Assembly: GCA_903839845.1 (NCBI GenBank)
Contig: CAIMEA010000031.1
Coordinates: 17,662-81,661, forward strand
Length of the DNA: 64,000 bases
Direction of reading: 5' to 3'
From: an uncultured Hyphomicrobiales bacterium
Lineage (GTDB): Bacteria; Pseudomonadota; Alphaproteobacteria; Rhizobiales; Xanthobacteraceae
Position numbers and translations under genes: made by a program. Numbering within the stretch: the first letter of the stretch is position 1; each line of letters opens with the position of its first letter. The notes below the pieces were generated by a model. The model saw nothing but the letters and a program-made list of their open reading frames with translations, was not told where the DNA came from and searched no databases. Positions 53,799-63,561 of this stretch are shown here, piece after piece.

Positions 53799-55034
53799 AT
53801 GAGGGAGCCGGATGCCGCCGCGCTTGGCGAACGCGCCGACACCATGATCCGCACGCTCGGCTCGATCTCGGCCGAGCCGAACCGACTGGTCCGTCTTTTT
53901 CTCACGCCCGAGCACCGCGCCGCCGCCGATCTGATCGCCAAGTGGATGCGCGCCGCCAATCTGCAGGTGTCTGAGGACGCACTGGGCACGGTGCGCGGCC
54001 ATTGGAGCGGGGCGAGCAAGAAGCGCCTGCTGATCGGCTCGCATATCGACACGGTGATCGACGGCGGCATGTTCGACGGACCGTTCGGCGTCATCGCCGG
54101 GATTCTCGCTGCGGAGCATTTCGCGGCCGCCGGACGCAAGCTCGGCTTCGGCATCGACGTGCTGGCCTTCGGCGACGAGGAGGGCGTGCGCTTTCCGACG
54201 ACGCTGGCATCCTCGATGGCTTGCGCCGGCACATTCGACGCCGCGCGACTTGATATGGCAGGCCGCGACGGCGTCTCCTTGCGCGACGCCATCAAACAAT
54301 ACGGCAAGAACCCGGACGACATTCCGGCCGCGGCTTATGCGCGCGATGTCGCCGCCGCTTACGTCGAGGTCCATATCGAGCAGGGACCGGTGCTCGAATA
54401 TCGCAGCCAGCCGCTCGGCGTCGTCAACGCGATTGCCGGGCAGAGCTATCTCAATGTCGAATTCCTTGGCGAGGCCGGACACGCCGGCACGGTGCCGATG
54501 ATGTTGCGGCGCGACGCGCTCGCCGGCGCCGCCGAAGTGATAATGCTGGCGGAACGGCTAGCGCGCGACACGCGCGGCGAAGTCGTGGCCACCGTCGGCC
54601 ATCTGCGCATTCCGGCGGCGGCGTCGAATGTCATTCCCGGCAATGTCGCGCTGATCGTCGATATCCGCTCCGGATCGGACAAAGCGCGGCATCAATTCGT
54701 CGATGGGTTCAAGGCGGAAATCCGCGCGGTCGCCGATCGCCGCGAACTTGGGCTGACGATCACGCAGACGCGCGATGTCGCGACCACGCCCTGCGATCCG
54801 GCCTTGCAGGAGAGCTTCGCCGACGCCATTCGCGCTGTCGGCGGCGAGCCGCTGCGGCTGGCCTCCGGCGCCGGCCATGATGGCACGGCGATGGCCAAAC
54901 TCTGCCCGATTGCGATGATGTTCGTGCGTTGCCGCGGCGGCATCAGCCATAATCCGGCCGAATATGCCAGCCCCGCCGATATGGGCCTGGCGGTCGCGGC
55001 GTTGATCCGCTTCATCGAAAACGCGAAACTATAA
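53799..55034 (+). CDS. M20 family amidohydrolase, allantoate amidohydrolase-like
   Basis: 411-residue metal-dependent amidase of the hydantoinase/carbamoylase group of M20. It shows IGSHIDTVIDGGMFDGPFGV (zinc ligands), AFGDEEGVRFPTTLASS (catalytic Glu) and VEVHIEQGPVLE; this set fits allantoate amidohydrolase, ureidoglycolate amidohydrolase or N-carbamoyl-amino-acid hydrolase. The neighbour uraH favours allantoate. ATG 53799 follows AGGG; ATG 53775 is possible. Its 3' end overlaps bioD by 6 bases. Confidence 0.86.
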   Translation: MREPDAAALGERADTMIRTLGSISAEPNRLVRLFLTPEHRAAADLIAKWMRAANLQVSEDALGTVRGHWSGASKKRLLIGSHIDTVIDGGMFDGPFGVIAGILAAEHFAAAGRKLGFGIDVLAFGDEEGVRFPTTLASSMACAGTFDAARLDMAGRDGVSLRDAIKQYGKNPDDIPAAAYARDVAAAYVEVHIEQGPVLEYRSQPLGVVNAIAGQSYLNVEFLGEAGHAGTVPMMLRRDALAGAAEVIMLAERLARDTRGEVVATVGHLRIPAAASNVIPGNVALIVDIRSGSDKARHQFVDGFKAEIRAVADRRELGLTITQTRDVATTPCDPALQESFADAIRAVGGEPLRLASGAGHDGTAMAKLCPIAMMFVRCRGGISHNPAEYASPADMGLAVAALIRFIENAKL

Positions 55035-55706
55035 TAGCGAAGCGATGCGCGCGAAGGCGGGGTGATCGTTAATACCGCCCGGCAACCGCGGCAGGCCGAC
55101 CACCTCGATGCTCTCGGAAAAGCGCGCGATGCTGGCGACGGTGTCGTCGAGTTCGACGGTGCCGCGTTCGCTTTCGCTGACGACGATGGCCGCGATGGTC
55201 AATTTGCGCTGCCGCAGCACGTCGAGCGCGGTCAGCGTATGGCTGATGGCGCCGAGATAGCCGCCGACCACCAGCAGCAGCGGAATATCGAGCGCCGCCA
55301 TCCAGTCGAGCACCGTGCGTTTGCCGTCGAGCGGCACCATGATGCCGCCGACGCCTTCGATGAACAGCATGCCCGATGCCGCTTTGACGGCGGCGCGGCT
55401 GACGTCGATCAGTTTGTCGAAATCGATAGTGCGGCCTTCGCGCGCCGCCGCCATGTCCGGCGACAAGGGTGCGCGAAATCGCCACGGTGCGATTGTCTGG
55501 ACTTCATCGGCGGAGACCTGCCGGCCGAGCGCGCGCAACAACACCGCCGGATCGCTGGTCTCGACCACGGATGAATCGTAGCCGCTGACGACCGGCTTGA
55601 GCGCGTTCACCGGCTGGCCGGCATTGCGCAGATAGCGGATTAGTCCGGCGGTGACGAAAGTCTTGCCGATGTCGGTGCCGGTCGAGGTGACGAAGTAGGC
55701 GCTCAT
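55029..55706 (-). CDS. bioD: Dethiobiotin synthetase
   Basis: 225-residue ATP-dependent enzyme that closes the ureido ring of dethiobiotin from 7,8-diaminopelargonate and CO2. P-loop: STGTDIGKTFVTAGL; further blocks ALKPVVSGYD and FIEGVGGIMVPL. The ATG at 55706 overlaps the bioF stop by 4 bases (ATGA), so the two are translationally coupled. Confidence 0.95.
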   Translation of the reverse strand: MSAYFVTSTGTDIGKTFVTAGLIRYLRNAGQPVNALKPVVSGYDSSVVETSDPAVLLRALGRQVSADEVQTIAPWRFRAPLSPDMAAAREGRTIDFDKLIDVSRAAVKAASGMLFIEGVGGIMVPLDGKRTVLDWMAALDIPLLLVVGGYLGAISHTLTALDVLRQRKLTIAAIVVSESERGTVELDDTVASIARFSESIEVVGLPRLPGGINDHPAFARIASLL

Positions 55707-56857
55707 GGCGCAAGCACCCGTTCGCGCACGATCGAAGCGAGGCGCTCGATCTGGTCGTCCGGATGCTGCGCGGTGAACGTGAAGCGCAGGCGCGACGTGC
55801 TGGCCGGCACTGTCGGCGGCCGGATGGCGGCGACGAGGAAGCCTTCGTCGGCCAGCATTTGCGAGGCGGCAAGCGCCGCATCGGCCTCGCCGACGATGAT
55901 CGGCACGATTGGGCTTTGCGCGTCGGGCAGGCCGAGCGCGCCGGTGAAGGCTTTCGCCTTTTGCACCGGCAGCGCCGCATAGGCCGGCTCGCGTTCGATC
56001 AGATCGAGCGCGGCAATGCTGGCGGCGACGCAAGAGGGCGGCAGACCGGTCGAATAGATGAGTGTGCGGGCGCGGTTGCGAACGAGGTCGATGGCCGCGG
56101 CCGAGGCGCACAAATAGCCGCCATAGGCGCCGACGGCCTTCGACAAAGTGCCCATCTGCAACGGCACGTCGATATGCGTGTTGCCGACGAAGCTTGAACC
56201 GCGCCCGCCGCCGACGACGCCGAGGCCATGCGCGTCGTCCGTCATCAGCCAGGCGTCGTATTCCTCGGCCAGCGCATTCAAGGCGGCGACCGGGGCCAGA
56301 TCGCCGTCCATCGAGAACACGCCGTCGGTGATCAGCAGGACGTGGTCATGCGCGGCGCGGTGCGCGGCCAGCAGTTCGCGGGCATGGGCGAGATCGTTAT
56401 GGCGGAAAGTCATCACCGTGCCGCGTGACAACTGCGCTCCCGCATAGAGGCACGCATGCGCCAGTTCGTCGAGCAGCACGAGGCCGCCGGCGCCGATGAA
56501 GACCGGGATGATGCCGGCATTGGCGAGATAGCCGGAGCCAAACACGACAGCTGCTTCGGTCTGCTTGATGTGGGCGAGGCGGGTTTCCAACTCGGCATAA
56601 AGCGGATGATTGCCGGTGACCAGGCGCGAGGCGCCCGAGCCCGCACCATACCGTTCGACCGCCGCCACGGCCGCTTGCTTGATCGCCGGGTGCTGGGTGA
56701 AATTGAGGTAGTCGTTGCAGGAAAACGACAGCAACCGCCGGCCGTCGCGCTCGACCCAGATGCCGTCCTCGCGGAACGTACCGGTCAATTGCCGGTGCAG
56801 GTGACGGGTTTTGAGGCCGTCGAGCTTGGCTTGCGCAAATCGGTCGAGCGAGTGCAT
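55703..56857 (-). CDS. bioF: 8-amino-7-oxononanoate synthase
   Basis: 384-residue PLP enzyme that joins pimeloyl thioester and alanine in biotin synthesis. Signatures: CNDYLNFTQHPAIKQAA, LMTDDAHGLGVVGG and GTLSKAVGAYGGYL, with the Lys that binds PLP. Divergent from bioA; only 45 bases separate the two ATGs. No bioB is in the window. Confidence 0.95.
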   Translation of the reverse strand: MHSLDRFAQAKLDGLKTRHLHRQLTGTFREDGIWVERDGRRLLSFSCNDYLNFTQHPAIKQAAVAAVERYGAGSGASRLVTGNHPLYAELETRLAHIKQTEAAVVFGSGYLANAGIIPVFIGAGGLVLLDELAHACLYAGAQLSRGTVMTFRHNDLAHARELLAAHRAAHDHVLLITDGVFSMDGDLAPVAALNALAEEYDAWLMTDDAHGLGVVGGGRGSSFVGNTHIDVPLQMGTLSKAVGAYGGYLCASAAAIDLVRNRARTLIYSTGLPPSCVAASIAALDLIEREPAYAALPVQKAKAFTGALGLPDAQSPIVPIIVGEADAALAASQMLADEGFLVAAIRPPTVPASTSRLRFTFTAQHPDDQIERLASIVRERVLAP

Positions 56858-56902
56858 CTAAGGGCCTTGGGTGTCACGTCGGATTGGACTAGGAAGCGCC
56901 GA
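56858..56902. promoter_or_regulatory. 45-base divergent spacer between bioF and bioA
   Basis: The only non-coding DNA between the divergent biotin genes. It includes the bioA ribosome-binding site AGGAAG (56891-56896). Promoter elements must overlap the start of one or both genes. No TTATCTATAA-like BioR operator is seen. Confidence 0.5.
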
Positions 56903-58189
56903 ATGGCGGAGGATACCAGTAAAGAGGAGAGTGCGCCCGGCTGGTATGCGGACGGGCTCAGGCATGTCTGGCGGCCTTATGCGCAGATGAAAACTGCCCA
57001 TCCGCCGTTGCCGGTGACGCACACACACGGCTCGCGCATCGTGCTGGCCGATGGCCGCGAACTGATCGACGGCGTCGCCTCGTGGTGGACGGCCTGCCAC
57101 GGCTACAACCATCCGCATATCCGGCAGGCGGTCGCGCGCCAACTGGCGGATATGCCGCATGTGATGCTGGGCGGGCTTGTGCATGAGCCGGCTGCGACTT
57201 TGGCCCGGCGGCTGGCGGGTCTGCTGCCCGGCGATCTCGACCATGTGTTCTTTTCCGATTCCGGTTCGGTCGCGGTCGAAGTCGCGCTGAAGATAGCGCT
57301 GCAGTACTGGATCAATACAGGCGCCAAAGGCCGCTCGCAATTTATCGCCTTCAAGGGCGGTTATCACGGCGACACCACCGGCGCGATGGCCGTGAGCGAT
57401 TCCGAAGACGGCATGCATGCCTTGTTTGCCGGCTTGCTGCCGCGACATCATCTCGCCGATTTGCCGGACAGCGATGACCGCCTCGCCGCGCTCGATGCCC
57501 TGTTGGCGCAGCGGGCCGGCGATATCGCCGGCATCATCGTCGAGCCGCTGGTGCAGGGCGCCGGCGGCATGAAATTCAATGACGCCATTGTGCTGAAGCG
57601 ACTTCGCGCGCTCGCCGATAAATACGACATGCTGCTAATCTTCGACGAAATTTTCACTGGCTTTGGCCGCACCGGCACGATGTTCGCCTGCGAGGCAGCC
57701 GGTGTCGTGCCCGATATCATCACATTATCCAAGGCCCTGACCGGCGGCACGATGGGGCTGGCCGCGACGGTCGCAACCAAAAAAGTGTTCGACGTTTTCT
57801 GGTCGGACGATCCGGCGAAAGCCTTGATGCATGGCCCGAGCTATATGGCCAATGCACTAGCCTGCGCCGCCGCCAATGCCTCGCTCGATCTGTTTGAAAG
57901 CGAGCCGCGCCTGCGACAGGTCGCCGCGCTTTCGGCGGCGCTAGAGCAGGGGCTCGCGCCCTGTCGCCAGATGCCGGGCGTAAAAAATGTGCGCGTCCTG
58001 GGCGCGATCGGTGTTGTCGAGATGACGCGTATCGCCGACTTGAATGCCCTGCGCGCCCGTTTTGTCGACGAAGGCGTTTTCATTCGTCCGTTCGGCAACG
58101 TGATTTACCTGACGCCGGCCTTTACGATATCGCCGGACGATCTGGCACAGTTGGCCGGCGCAATCATCAAAGTTATCCGCACGCTTTAA
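56903..58189 (+). CDS. bioA: Adenosylmethionine--8-amino-7-oxononanoate aminotransferase
   Basis: 428-residue PLP aminotransferase giving 7,8-diaminopelargonate. Signatures: HVWRPYAQM near the N-terminus (substrate contacts), FSDSGSVAVEVALKIAL, IFDEIFTGFGRTG and ITLSKALTGGTMGLA with the PLP Lys, and HGPSYMANALACAAA. ATG 56903 follows AGGAAG by 6 bases; the frame is open far upstream but antisense to bioF. Confidence 0.95.
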   Translation: MAEDTSKEESAPGWYADGLRHVWRPYAQMKTAHPPLPVTHTHGSRIVLADGRELIDGVASWWTACHGYNHPHIRQAVARQLADMPHVMLGGLVHEPAATLARRLAGLLPGDLDHVFFSDSGSVAVEVALKIALQYWINTGAKGRSQFIAFKGGYHGDTTGAMAVSDSEDGMHALFAGLLPRHHLADLPDSDDRLAALDALLAQRAGDIAGIIVEPLVQGAGGMKFNDAIVLKRLRALADKYDMLLIFDEIFTGFGRTGTMFACEAAGVVPDIITLSKALTGGTMGLAATVATKKVFDVFWSDDPAKALMHGPSYMANALACAAANASLDLFESEPRLRQVAALSAALEQGLAPCRQMPGVKNVRVLGAIGVVEMTRIADLNALRARFVDEGVFIRPFGNVIYLTPAFTISPDDLAQLAGAIIKVIRTL

Positions 58190-58205
58190 GCCTCGGGAAA
58201 ATACC

Positions 58206-59102
58206 ATGCCGCAATACGACGGACCGATGATCGACACGCACCATCACATATGGCTGCGCAAGGATGTCGCCTGGCTCGCCGATCCGGCGCCGCCGCGCAT
58301 GTTCGGCGATTATTTCGGCATCCGCCGCGACTATACGGTCGAGGAATGGATGGCCGACATTGTGCCGCAGGGCGCGGTCAAGTCGGTGCATGTCACGGCG
58401 CTTTGGGGCCCGGGCAAGGCGCTCGACGAAACCAGATGGCTGCAGGCCACGGCCGACAAACACGGCTTTCCGCATGGCATCGTCTGCAATGTCGATCTCG
58501 CCGCGCCGGATGCCGATGCCGCGTTGAAGGCGCAGAAGCAATTCCCGAATGTGCGCGGCGCGCGCCAGATGCTCTATTGGGATAAACAACCGGAGCGGCA
58601 AGGCGCCATCCGTCCGGATTTCTGCAACGATTCCGAATTCCGCCGCGGCTTTGCGCAGCTGGAAAAGCACGATCTGCATTTCGAATTGCAGGTCTATGCG
58701 CATCAGGCGAAATACGCGGTCGAACTGCTCAAGGCCTTTCCCAACATCCGTATGATCCTGGTCCATGCCGGCATGTTGACCGAGCGCACGCCGGAGGCCA
58801 TCAATGAATGGCGCGCAGCGCTCACCTTGATGGCGACCTATCCGAACCTGCATGTGAAATTGTCCGGCCTCGGCATGTATTCGCTAGGCCTGACTTACGC
58901 GCAGGCGCGCCAGGTGATCCGCGACGCGATCCAGATATTCGGCATCGAGCGCACGATTTATGGCAGCAATTATCCGCTGGAAAAGCTGCACACCAGCTAC
59001 GCCGATTTCTTCGCCATCTATCGCAAGGTGATGGCGGAATATACCGAGGCCGAGCAGCGCGCGGTGTTCCACGACAATGCGGCGAAGTTTTACCGTCTTT
59101 AA
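58206..59102 (+). CDS. TIM-barrel amidohydrolase (COG3618-like)
   Basis: 298-residue predicted metal-dependent hydrolase. The HxH motif is MIDTHHHIWL near the N-terminus; the last metal-site position, usually Asp in GSDFP, reads GSNYPLEK, as I recall for many COG3618 members. These act on lactones or amides; the substrate is unknown. It begins 16 bases after bioA on the same strand, so it may be read with it, though no biotin role is known. Convergent with the kinase, with a 4-base overlap at the stops. Confidence 0.86.
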   Translation: MPQYDGPMIDTHHHIWLRKDVAWLADPAPPRMFGDYFGIRRDYTVEEWMADIVPQGAVKSVHVTALWGPGKALDETRWLQATADKHGFPHGIVCNVDLAAPDADAALKAQKQFPNVRGARQMLYWDKQPERQGAIRPDFCNDSEFRRGFAQLEKHDLHFELQVYAHQAKYAVELLKAFPNIRMILVHAGMLTERTPEAINEWRAALTLMATYPNLHVKLSGLGMYSLGLTYAQARQVIRDAIQIFGIERTIYGSNYPLEKLHTSYADFFAIYRKVMAEYTEAEQRAVFHDNAAKFYRL

Positions 59103-60502
59103 GCCGGCGCGCGCGGCGGCCGCACCACTGTGACGGTGCAGGGCGCTTCGGCGGCGATTTTGGCCGAGACACTACCGAGCAATGAGCGCATCAGAGAATC
59201 GTGACGCGCGCCGATCAGAATATGATCGACGCGATTGTTCTGGACAAACTCAAGCAGTGCGGAGGCCGGATCGACCGCTTCCAACACGTGCACGGTGAGG
59301 CGGTCTTCATCCAGTTTCAACGGCTCGGCCCAATGCCGCAACCCGACCAGCCGATCGATTTTCTTGTTGTGGCCTTGCTCGTCGAGAGCGGAATCCAGGC
59401 TGATGCGGCCCTGCTTGAGGACATTGAGGCAGGCAAGCCGCGCCGACGGTACCGTGGCCAGAATGCGTTCGGCGGTGATGCGCAGCGCTTCGGTAAGCGC
59501 GGCTGAACCCTGGCTCAAATCGATCGCCACCGCGACAATCGGAGCGGAAGAAGGCGGCGCGGCCGAGCCCGGTCTGGCGCGGCCCTGCGTCAGATCGGTA
59601 TTGAAACGCCGCCGCAGCACCGTGGTGAATGGATCTTTCTTCAGCTTTCCGGCGCGTCCGGTCAGCTTGACCTGGTCGGGATGGCTGAGGTCGAAGGAAA
59701 GTTGCGTCGCCGCCGGATAGCGCCAGGCCGGCTCGATCTCGAGGCAATGCAGCACGATTTCCTGCAGCCATGGCGGATAATCGGGACGCAAGGCGCGCGG
59801 CGGCACCGGGTCGCGCCACAGCCGCTTGCGCATCGTCGACAGCCGCTCGCCTTCGCCGAACGGACGCACGCCGGTCGAAAAGAAATACAGGAGCACGCCG
59901 AGCGCAAAAAGATCGCTGCGCGGATCGTTGCGGATGCCGCGCAACTGCTCGGGCGACATATAGGGCGCGGTGCCGAAGGGCAGGCGGAACTCCTCCTGCA
60001 TCAGATCGGGCAACTGGTCGTGATGCGACAGGCCGAAGTCGAGCAGCACCGCTTCGCCGGATGGCCGGAACATGATGTTGCTCGGCTTGATGTCGAGATG
60101 CACGACGTGTTGGCGGTGCAGGTCGTCGAGCGCGGTCGCGAGCTTGACGCCGATCTCGGCAACCTCGGTGTAAGGTAATGGCAGTTGCGACAGCCGCGGC
60201 AGCAAGGTCGTGCCTTCGATCTCCTCCATCGCCAGATAAGGTTGTACGGAAAAATCGCCGGCGGCGACGAATTTCGGAACATGAATGCCGGACAATTTCG
60301 GCATGATCATCTGTTCCATTTCGAAACTGACGATCGCGGCGGGATCGGCGCCTTCGCCGATGCGCGGCACTTTCATCAGCACCGGGGCGGCGAGGTCGGG
60401 GCGGGTGACACGCCACAACAGCGCCATGCCGCCGCGATGCACGAGTTGTTCGAGGCGAAAGCCGTCGACCATGACGCCGGGTTCATGCAGCGGCTTGGCC
60501 AT
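59099..60502 (-). CDS. Serine/threonine protein kinase fused to a universal stress (UspA) domain
   Basis: 467 residues. Kinase domain about 12-275: Gly-rich loop HRGGMALLWRV, Lys in PVLMKVPRI, VHLDIKPSNIMF (catalytic loop, with Leu where Arg is usual), DFG in LLDFGLSHHD and APYMSPEQLRG. A short basic linker leads to a UspA domain (about 340-465) with VAVAIDLSQGS at its start and the ATP-binding ILIGARHDSLMRSLLGSVS near the end. No membrane helix. It follows the phosphoesterase gene by 4 bases, so the two are surely one operon. This kinase-Usp fusion suggests a stress-linked phosphorylation switch; targets are unknown. Confidence 0.9.
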   Translation of the reverse strand: MAKPLHEPGVMVDGFRLEQLVHRGGMALLWRVTRPDLAAPVLMKVPRIGEGADPAAIVSFEMEQMIMPKLSGIHVPKFVAAGDFSVQPYLAMEEIEGTTLLPRLSQLPLPYTEVAEIGVKLATALDDLHRQHVVHLDIKPSNIMFRPSGEAVLLDFGLSHHDQLPDLMQEEFRLPFGTAPYMSPEQLRGIRNDPRSDLFALGVLLYFFSTGVRPFGEGERLSTMRKRLWRDPVPPRALRPDYPPWLQEIVLHCLEIEPAWRYPAATQLSFDLSHPDQVKLTGRAGKLKKDPFTTVLRRRFNTDLTQGRARPGSAAPPSSAPIVAVAIDLSQGSAALTEALRITAERILATVPSARLACLNVLKQGRISLDSALDEQGHNKKIDRLVGLRHWAEPLKLDEDRLTVHVLEAVDPASALLEFVQNNRVDHILIGARHDSLMRSLLGSVSAKIAAEAPCTVTVVRPPRAPA

Positions 60503-60506
60503 TGCG

Positions 60507-61247
60507 TTATTTTCCCGTGTGCAGCCGGTCGGCGAGCCAGGGCGGCAGCCCGGCCTTGCGAATCCGCGCGGCCGCCTCGTCGACATCGTAAGGCACGCGG
60601 CAATAGATGATCTCTTTCTTATCGGTATCGAGCAGCGCGTAAGCCGCGGCCGGATTGCCGTCGCGCGGTTGCCCGACCGAACCGAGCACGGCGAGCCATC
60701 GCCGGCCCGGCAGCATCGGCACCGCGGCGCCGCTGACCGGCGTGAAGGCCGTCATCTTGGCGGTGATCGACAGGCTGTAGAGCGCCGGCGTGTGGATGTG
60801 GCCGCAGAATGTGATGTGCGCCGGCGTGGCGGACAGACTGGTCGAGGCCTCGACGGTACTCTTCACATAGATCCAGGACTTCGGCTTGCTGGCCTCGGCA
60901 TGGACATAAAGCCGGCTCTCGTCTTGCAGCGTCAGCGGCAGATCGGCGAGAAAGCGGCGCTGTTCAGGCCCGAGCTGGCCGCGCGTCCATTCGATCGCCA
61001 CTTGCGCTTCGGAATTCATGGTTTCGCCGGGCACGTTGATGGCGTTATCGTGATTGCCGAGAACCGCCAGCGCGCCTTTTCCGACCATGTCCATGACGGT
61101 CGTCAGCACCCAATCCGGATCGGCGCCGTAACCGACATAATCGCCGAGAAACACATAACGCTGCGCGCCTTGCACCCGCGCATGGTCGAGACAGGCCTCG
61201 AAGGCCTGCCGGTTGGCATGGATGTCGGCGAATAAGGCAATCAGCAC
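60507..61247 (-). CDS. Metallophosphoesterase (calcineurin-like)
   Basis: 246-residue metallophosphoesterase. Metal and catalytic motifs in order: LFADIHANRQAF (D-x-H), GDYVGYGADP (GD), LGNHDNAI (GNHD) and CGHIHTPALY (GHxH). Related enzymes are protein phosphatases, phosphodiesterases and Ap4A hydrolases. Its place directly before the kinase gene favours a phosphoprotein phosphatase paired with that kinase, which is inference. GTG 61247 with GGGG upstream was preferred to TTG 61268. Confidence 0.88.
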   Translation of the reverse strand: MLIALFADIHANRQAFEACLDHARVQGAQRYVFLGDYVGYGADPDWVLTTVMDMVGKGALAVLGNHDNAINVPGETMNSEAQVAIEWTRGQLGPEQRRFLADLPLTLQDESRLYVHAEASKPKSWIYVKSTVEASTSLSATPAHITFCGHIHTPALYSLSITAKMTAFTPVSGAAVPMLPGRRWLAVLGSVGQPRDGNPAAAYALLDTDKKEIIYCRVPYDVDEAAARIRKAGLPPWLADRLHTGK

Positions 61248-61395
61248 GGCTTTACCCCAGCGGCGCAATGGTTACACGCTCGCGCCTGATCGTCTTGATT
61301 TGCGTCAATCGGGGACGATCGCAAGCCGTCCGTCAAACGCCGAACGCCGCGACAAAATCGCCGCGGCGCCGGTTTTTGCCTGATGCGCGGGGCGC

Positions 61396-62064
61396 TCAGC
61401 GATAGATATAGCGCACGCGGCGGGTTGCCGGCTCGACCAGAACCGGCACGCCATTGACGTAGGCGTACTGATAGTCGCTGTCGGGGACCGGCGCGAGCGC
61501 CACATCGGGCGGCAGGCCGGCGCCTTCGACGACTTCGCCGTTCAGGTAAACCTGCGGCCGCGGGTTCTGCACGATGTAGGTCTGCACGGCCGGCGGCGGC
61601 GGCGCGATCGACAGCGGCGCCGCGGTCGCGACGGGCGCGACGAAATCGCCGCTATAGGTCGGACGGACGATGGTCGTGGTCGTGCCGGTGGTCGCCGGCG
61701 GCGCGGCGTAGGTCACCGGCGGCAATTCGCGGATCTGCGAAACGGCGAGCGGGCGGCCCTCGACCATCGCCGTCATGTACTGGGAAAAGGCCCAGCCCTG
61801 GGTGCCGTTATAGGAAATCTGGCACCACAGGCTGCCCTGGATACAGCCGAGGATGACGGCCTGGCCGTTGGTCGGAATCGCGCCGATGACCGGATATTCC
61901 GGGCCGGGACCGGAGCGGATATTGAGCGGCGTGACCGCCTGGGCCGTGGTCTGCCTCGCCACCGTGGTGACCGTCGTTGTCGTACTCGTCTGCGCGGAGG
62001 CGGGTTGCGACAGAGCCGCGGCCGCCGCGAGCGCGGTAATCAAAAGTGTGCATCTGGTCTGCAT
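61396..62064 (-). CDS. Secreted SH3-domain / DUF1236 protein
   Basis: 222 residues. Signal peptide (about 1-24, ending SAQT), a bacterial SH3 domain (about 42-100, with LNIRSGPGPEYPVIG and GTQGWAFSQYM), a Thr/Pro-rich linker, and a C-terminal DUF1236 block ending YQYAYVNGVPVLVEPATRRVRYIY. SH3b domains bind peptidoglycan peptides; DUF1236 is of unknown role and common in Hyphomicrobiales. Likely periplasmic or wall-associated. Confidence 0.88.
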   Translation of the reverse strand: MQTRCTLLITALAAAAALSQPASAQTSTTTTVTTVARQTTAQAVTPLNIRSGPGPEYPVIGAIPTNGQAVILGCIQGSLWCQISYNGTQGWAFSQYMTAMVEGRPLAVSQIRELPPVTYAAPPATTGTTTTIVRPTYSGDFVAPVATAAPLSIAPPPPAVQTYIVQNPRPQVYLNGEVVEGAGLPPDVALAPVPDSDYQYAYVNGVPVLVEPATRRVRYIYR

Positions 62065-62152
62065 GACCCAAACTCCTTGTGGGTGGAGTCTGGTAACGCG
62101 CGGGGGCGAGACGATGTTCCGCAGCGCGGCAAACGCATGGAACTCGGCGCGC

Positions 62153-63511
62153 TCAGTAGCCTACCGCCGTACCATGCAGGTCGTAGGCATCGGCGCGCTC
62201 GATCTTGACCGTGGCGATCTCGCCGACGCGCAACGGACGCCGCGAAGCCACATAGACGGCGCCATCGATCTCCGGCGCGTCGGCCATCGAGCGGCCCTTG
62301 GCCACCGTCGCACCCGCTTCGTCGATAATGACCTGCTGGCGCGTGCCGACCTTGCGCTTGAGACGCCGCGCGGAAATCGCCTGCTGCGCCTTCATGAAAC
62401 GATGCCAGCGCTCTTCCTTGACCTCTTCGGCAACGTGATCGGGCAGCGCGTTCGATGTCGCGCCGCGCACCGGCTCGTATTTGAAGCAGCCGACGCGATC
62501 GAGCGAAGCCTCATCGAGCCATTGCAGCAAGGTCTCGAATTCGGCGTCGGTCTCGCCGGGAAAGCCGACGATGAAGGTCGATCGCAGCGTCAGGTCGGGG
62601 CAGATGTCGCGCCAGCGCGCGATGCGCTCGAGCGTTTTTTCCTGCGACGCCGGCCGCTTCATGCGGCGCAGCACGTTCGGGTCAGCGTGCTGCAACGGCA
62701 TATCGAGATAGGGAAGAATTTTTCGCTCGGCCATCAGCGGGATGACCTCGTCGACATGCGGATAAGGGTAGACATAGTGCATGCGCACCCAGATGCCGAG
62801 TTCGCCGAGCGCGGCCGACAGATCGAGGAACCTGGCGCGCAGCTGTTTGTCGCCCCATTGGCTTTCGGCATATTTGATATCGAGGCCGTAGGCCGAGGTG
62901 TCCTGCGAGATCACCAGCAATTCCTTGACGCCGGCCTTCACCAGTTTCTCGGCCTCGCGCATGACGTCGCCGGCCGGGCGCGACACCAGATCGCCGCGCA
63001 ATTTCGGAATGATGCAGAAGGCGCAGCGATTGTTGCAGCCTTCGGAAATCTTCAAATAGGCATAGTGGCGCGGCGTCAGCTTGATGCCTTCCGGCGGCAC
63101 CAGATCGAGAAACGGATTGTGTTGCGGCGGCGCCGCGCGATGCACGGCGTCGAGCACGCTTTCATATTGCTGCGGGCCGGTAATCGCCAGCACGCCCGGG
63201 TGCGCGGCGGTGATGTTTTCCGGCTCGGCGCCCATGCAGCCGGTGACGATGACCTTGCCGTTTTCCTTCAGCGCCAGGCCGATGGCCGCGAGCGATTCCG
63301 CCTTGGCTGAATCGAGAAAGCCGCAGGTATTGACGATGACCAGATCCGAGCCGACGTGCTCGCGGGTCAGCTCGTAGCCCTCGGCGCGCAGCCGCGTGAT
63401 GATGCGCTCTGAATCGACCAGAGCCTTCGGGCAGCCGAGCGAGACGAAGCTCACTTTCGGCGCGGCGCCGGCGTCATTGGCGGATTGGGGCTGGGCAGGG
63501 GTGTCGAGCAT
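62153..63511 (-). CDS. rimO: Ribosomal protein S12 methylthiotransferase
   Basis: 452-residue radical-SAM enzyme that adds a methylthio group to the conserved Asp of ribosomal protein S12. N-terminal MTTase domain: [16 protein letters not shown] with the first cluster Cys, TCGFLDSAK and VTGCMGAEP. Radical-SAM CxxxCxx[17 protein letters not shown]-terminal TRAM domain ends the protein. Length normal. Confidence 0.96.
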   Translation of the reverse strand: MLDTPAQPQSANDAGAAPKVSFVSLGCPKALVDSERIITRLRAEGYELTREHVGSDLVIVNTCGFLDSAKAESLAAIGLALKENGKVIVTGCMGAEPENITAAHPGVLAITGPQQYESVLDAVHRAAPPQHNPFLDLVPPEGIKLTPRHYAYLKISEGCNNRCAFCIIPKLRGDLVSRPAGDVMREAEKLVKAGVKELLVISQDTSAYGLDIKYAESQWGDKQLRARFLDLSAALGELGIWVRMHYVYPYPHVDEVIPLMAERKILPYLDMPLQHADPNVLRRMKRPASQEKTLERIARWRDICPDLTLRSTFIVGFPGETDAEFETLLQWLDEASLDRVGCFKYEPVRGATSNALPDHVAEEVKEERWHRFMKAQQAISARRLKRKVGTRQQVIIDEAGATVAKGRSMADAPEIDGAVYVASRRPLRVGEIATVKIERADAYDLHGTAVGY

Positions 63512-63561
63512 GGGCAGGAGCTAAACGCGATTGGCGGCGATAGCAAGGCTACGCCTGCTTT

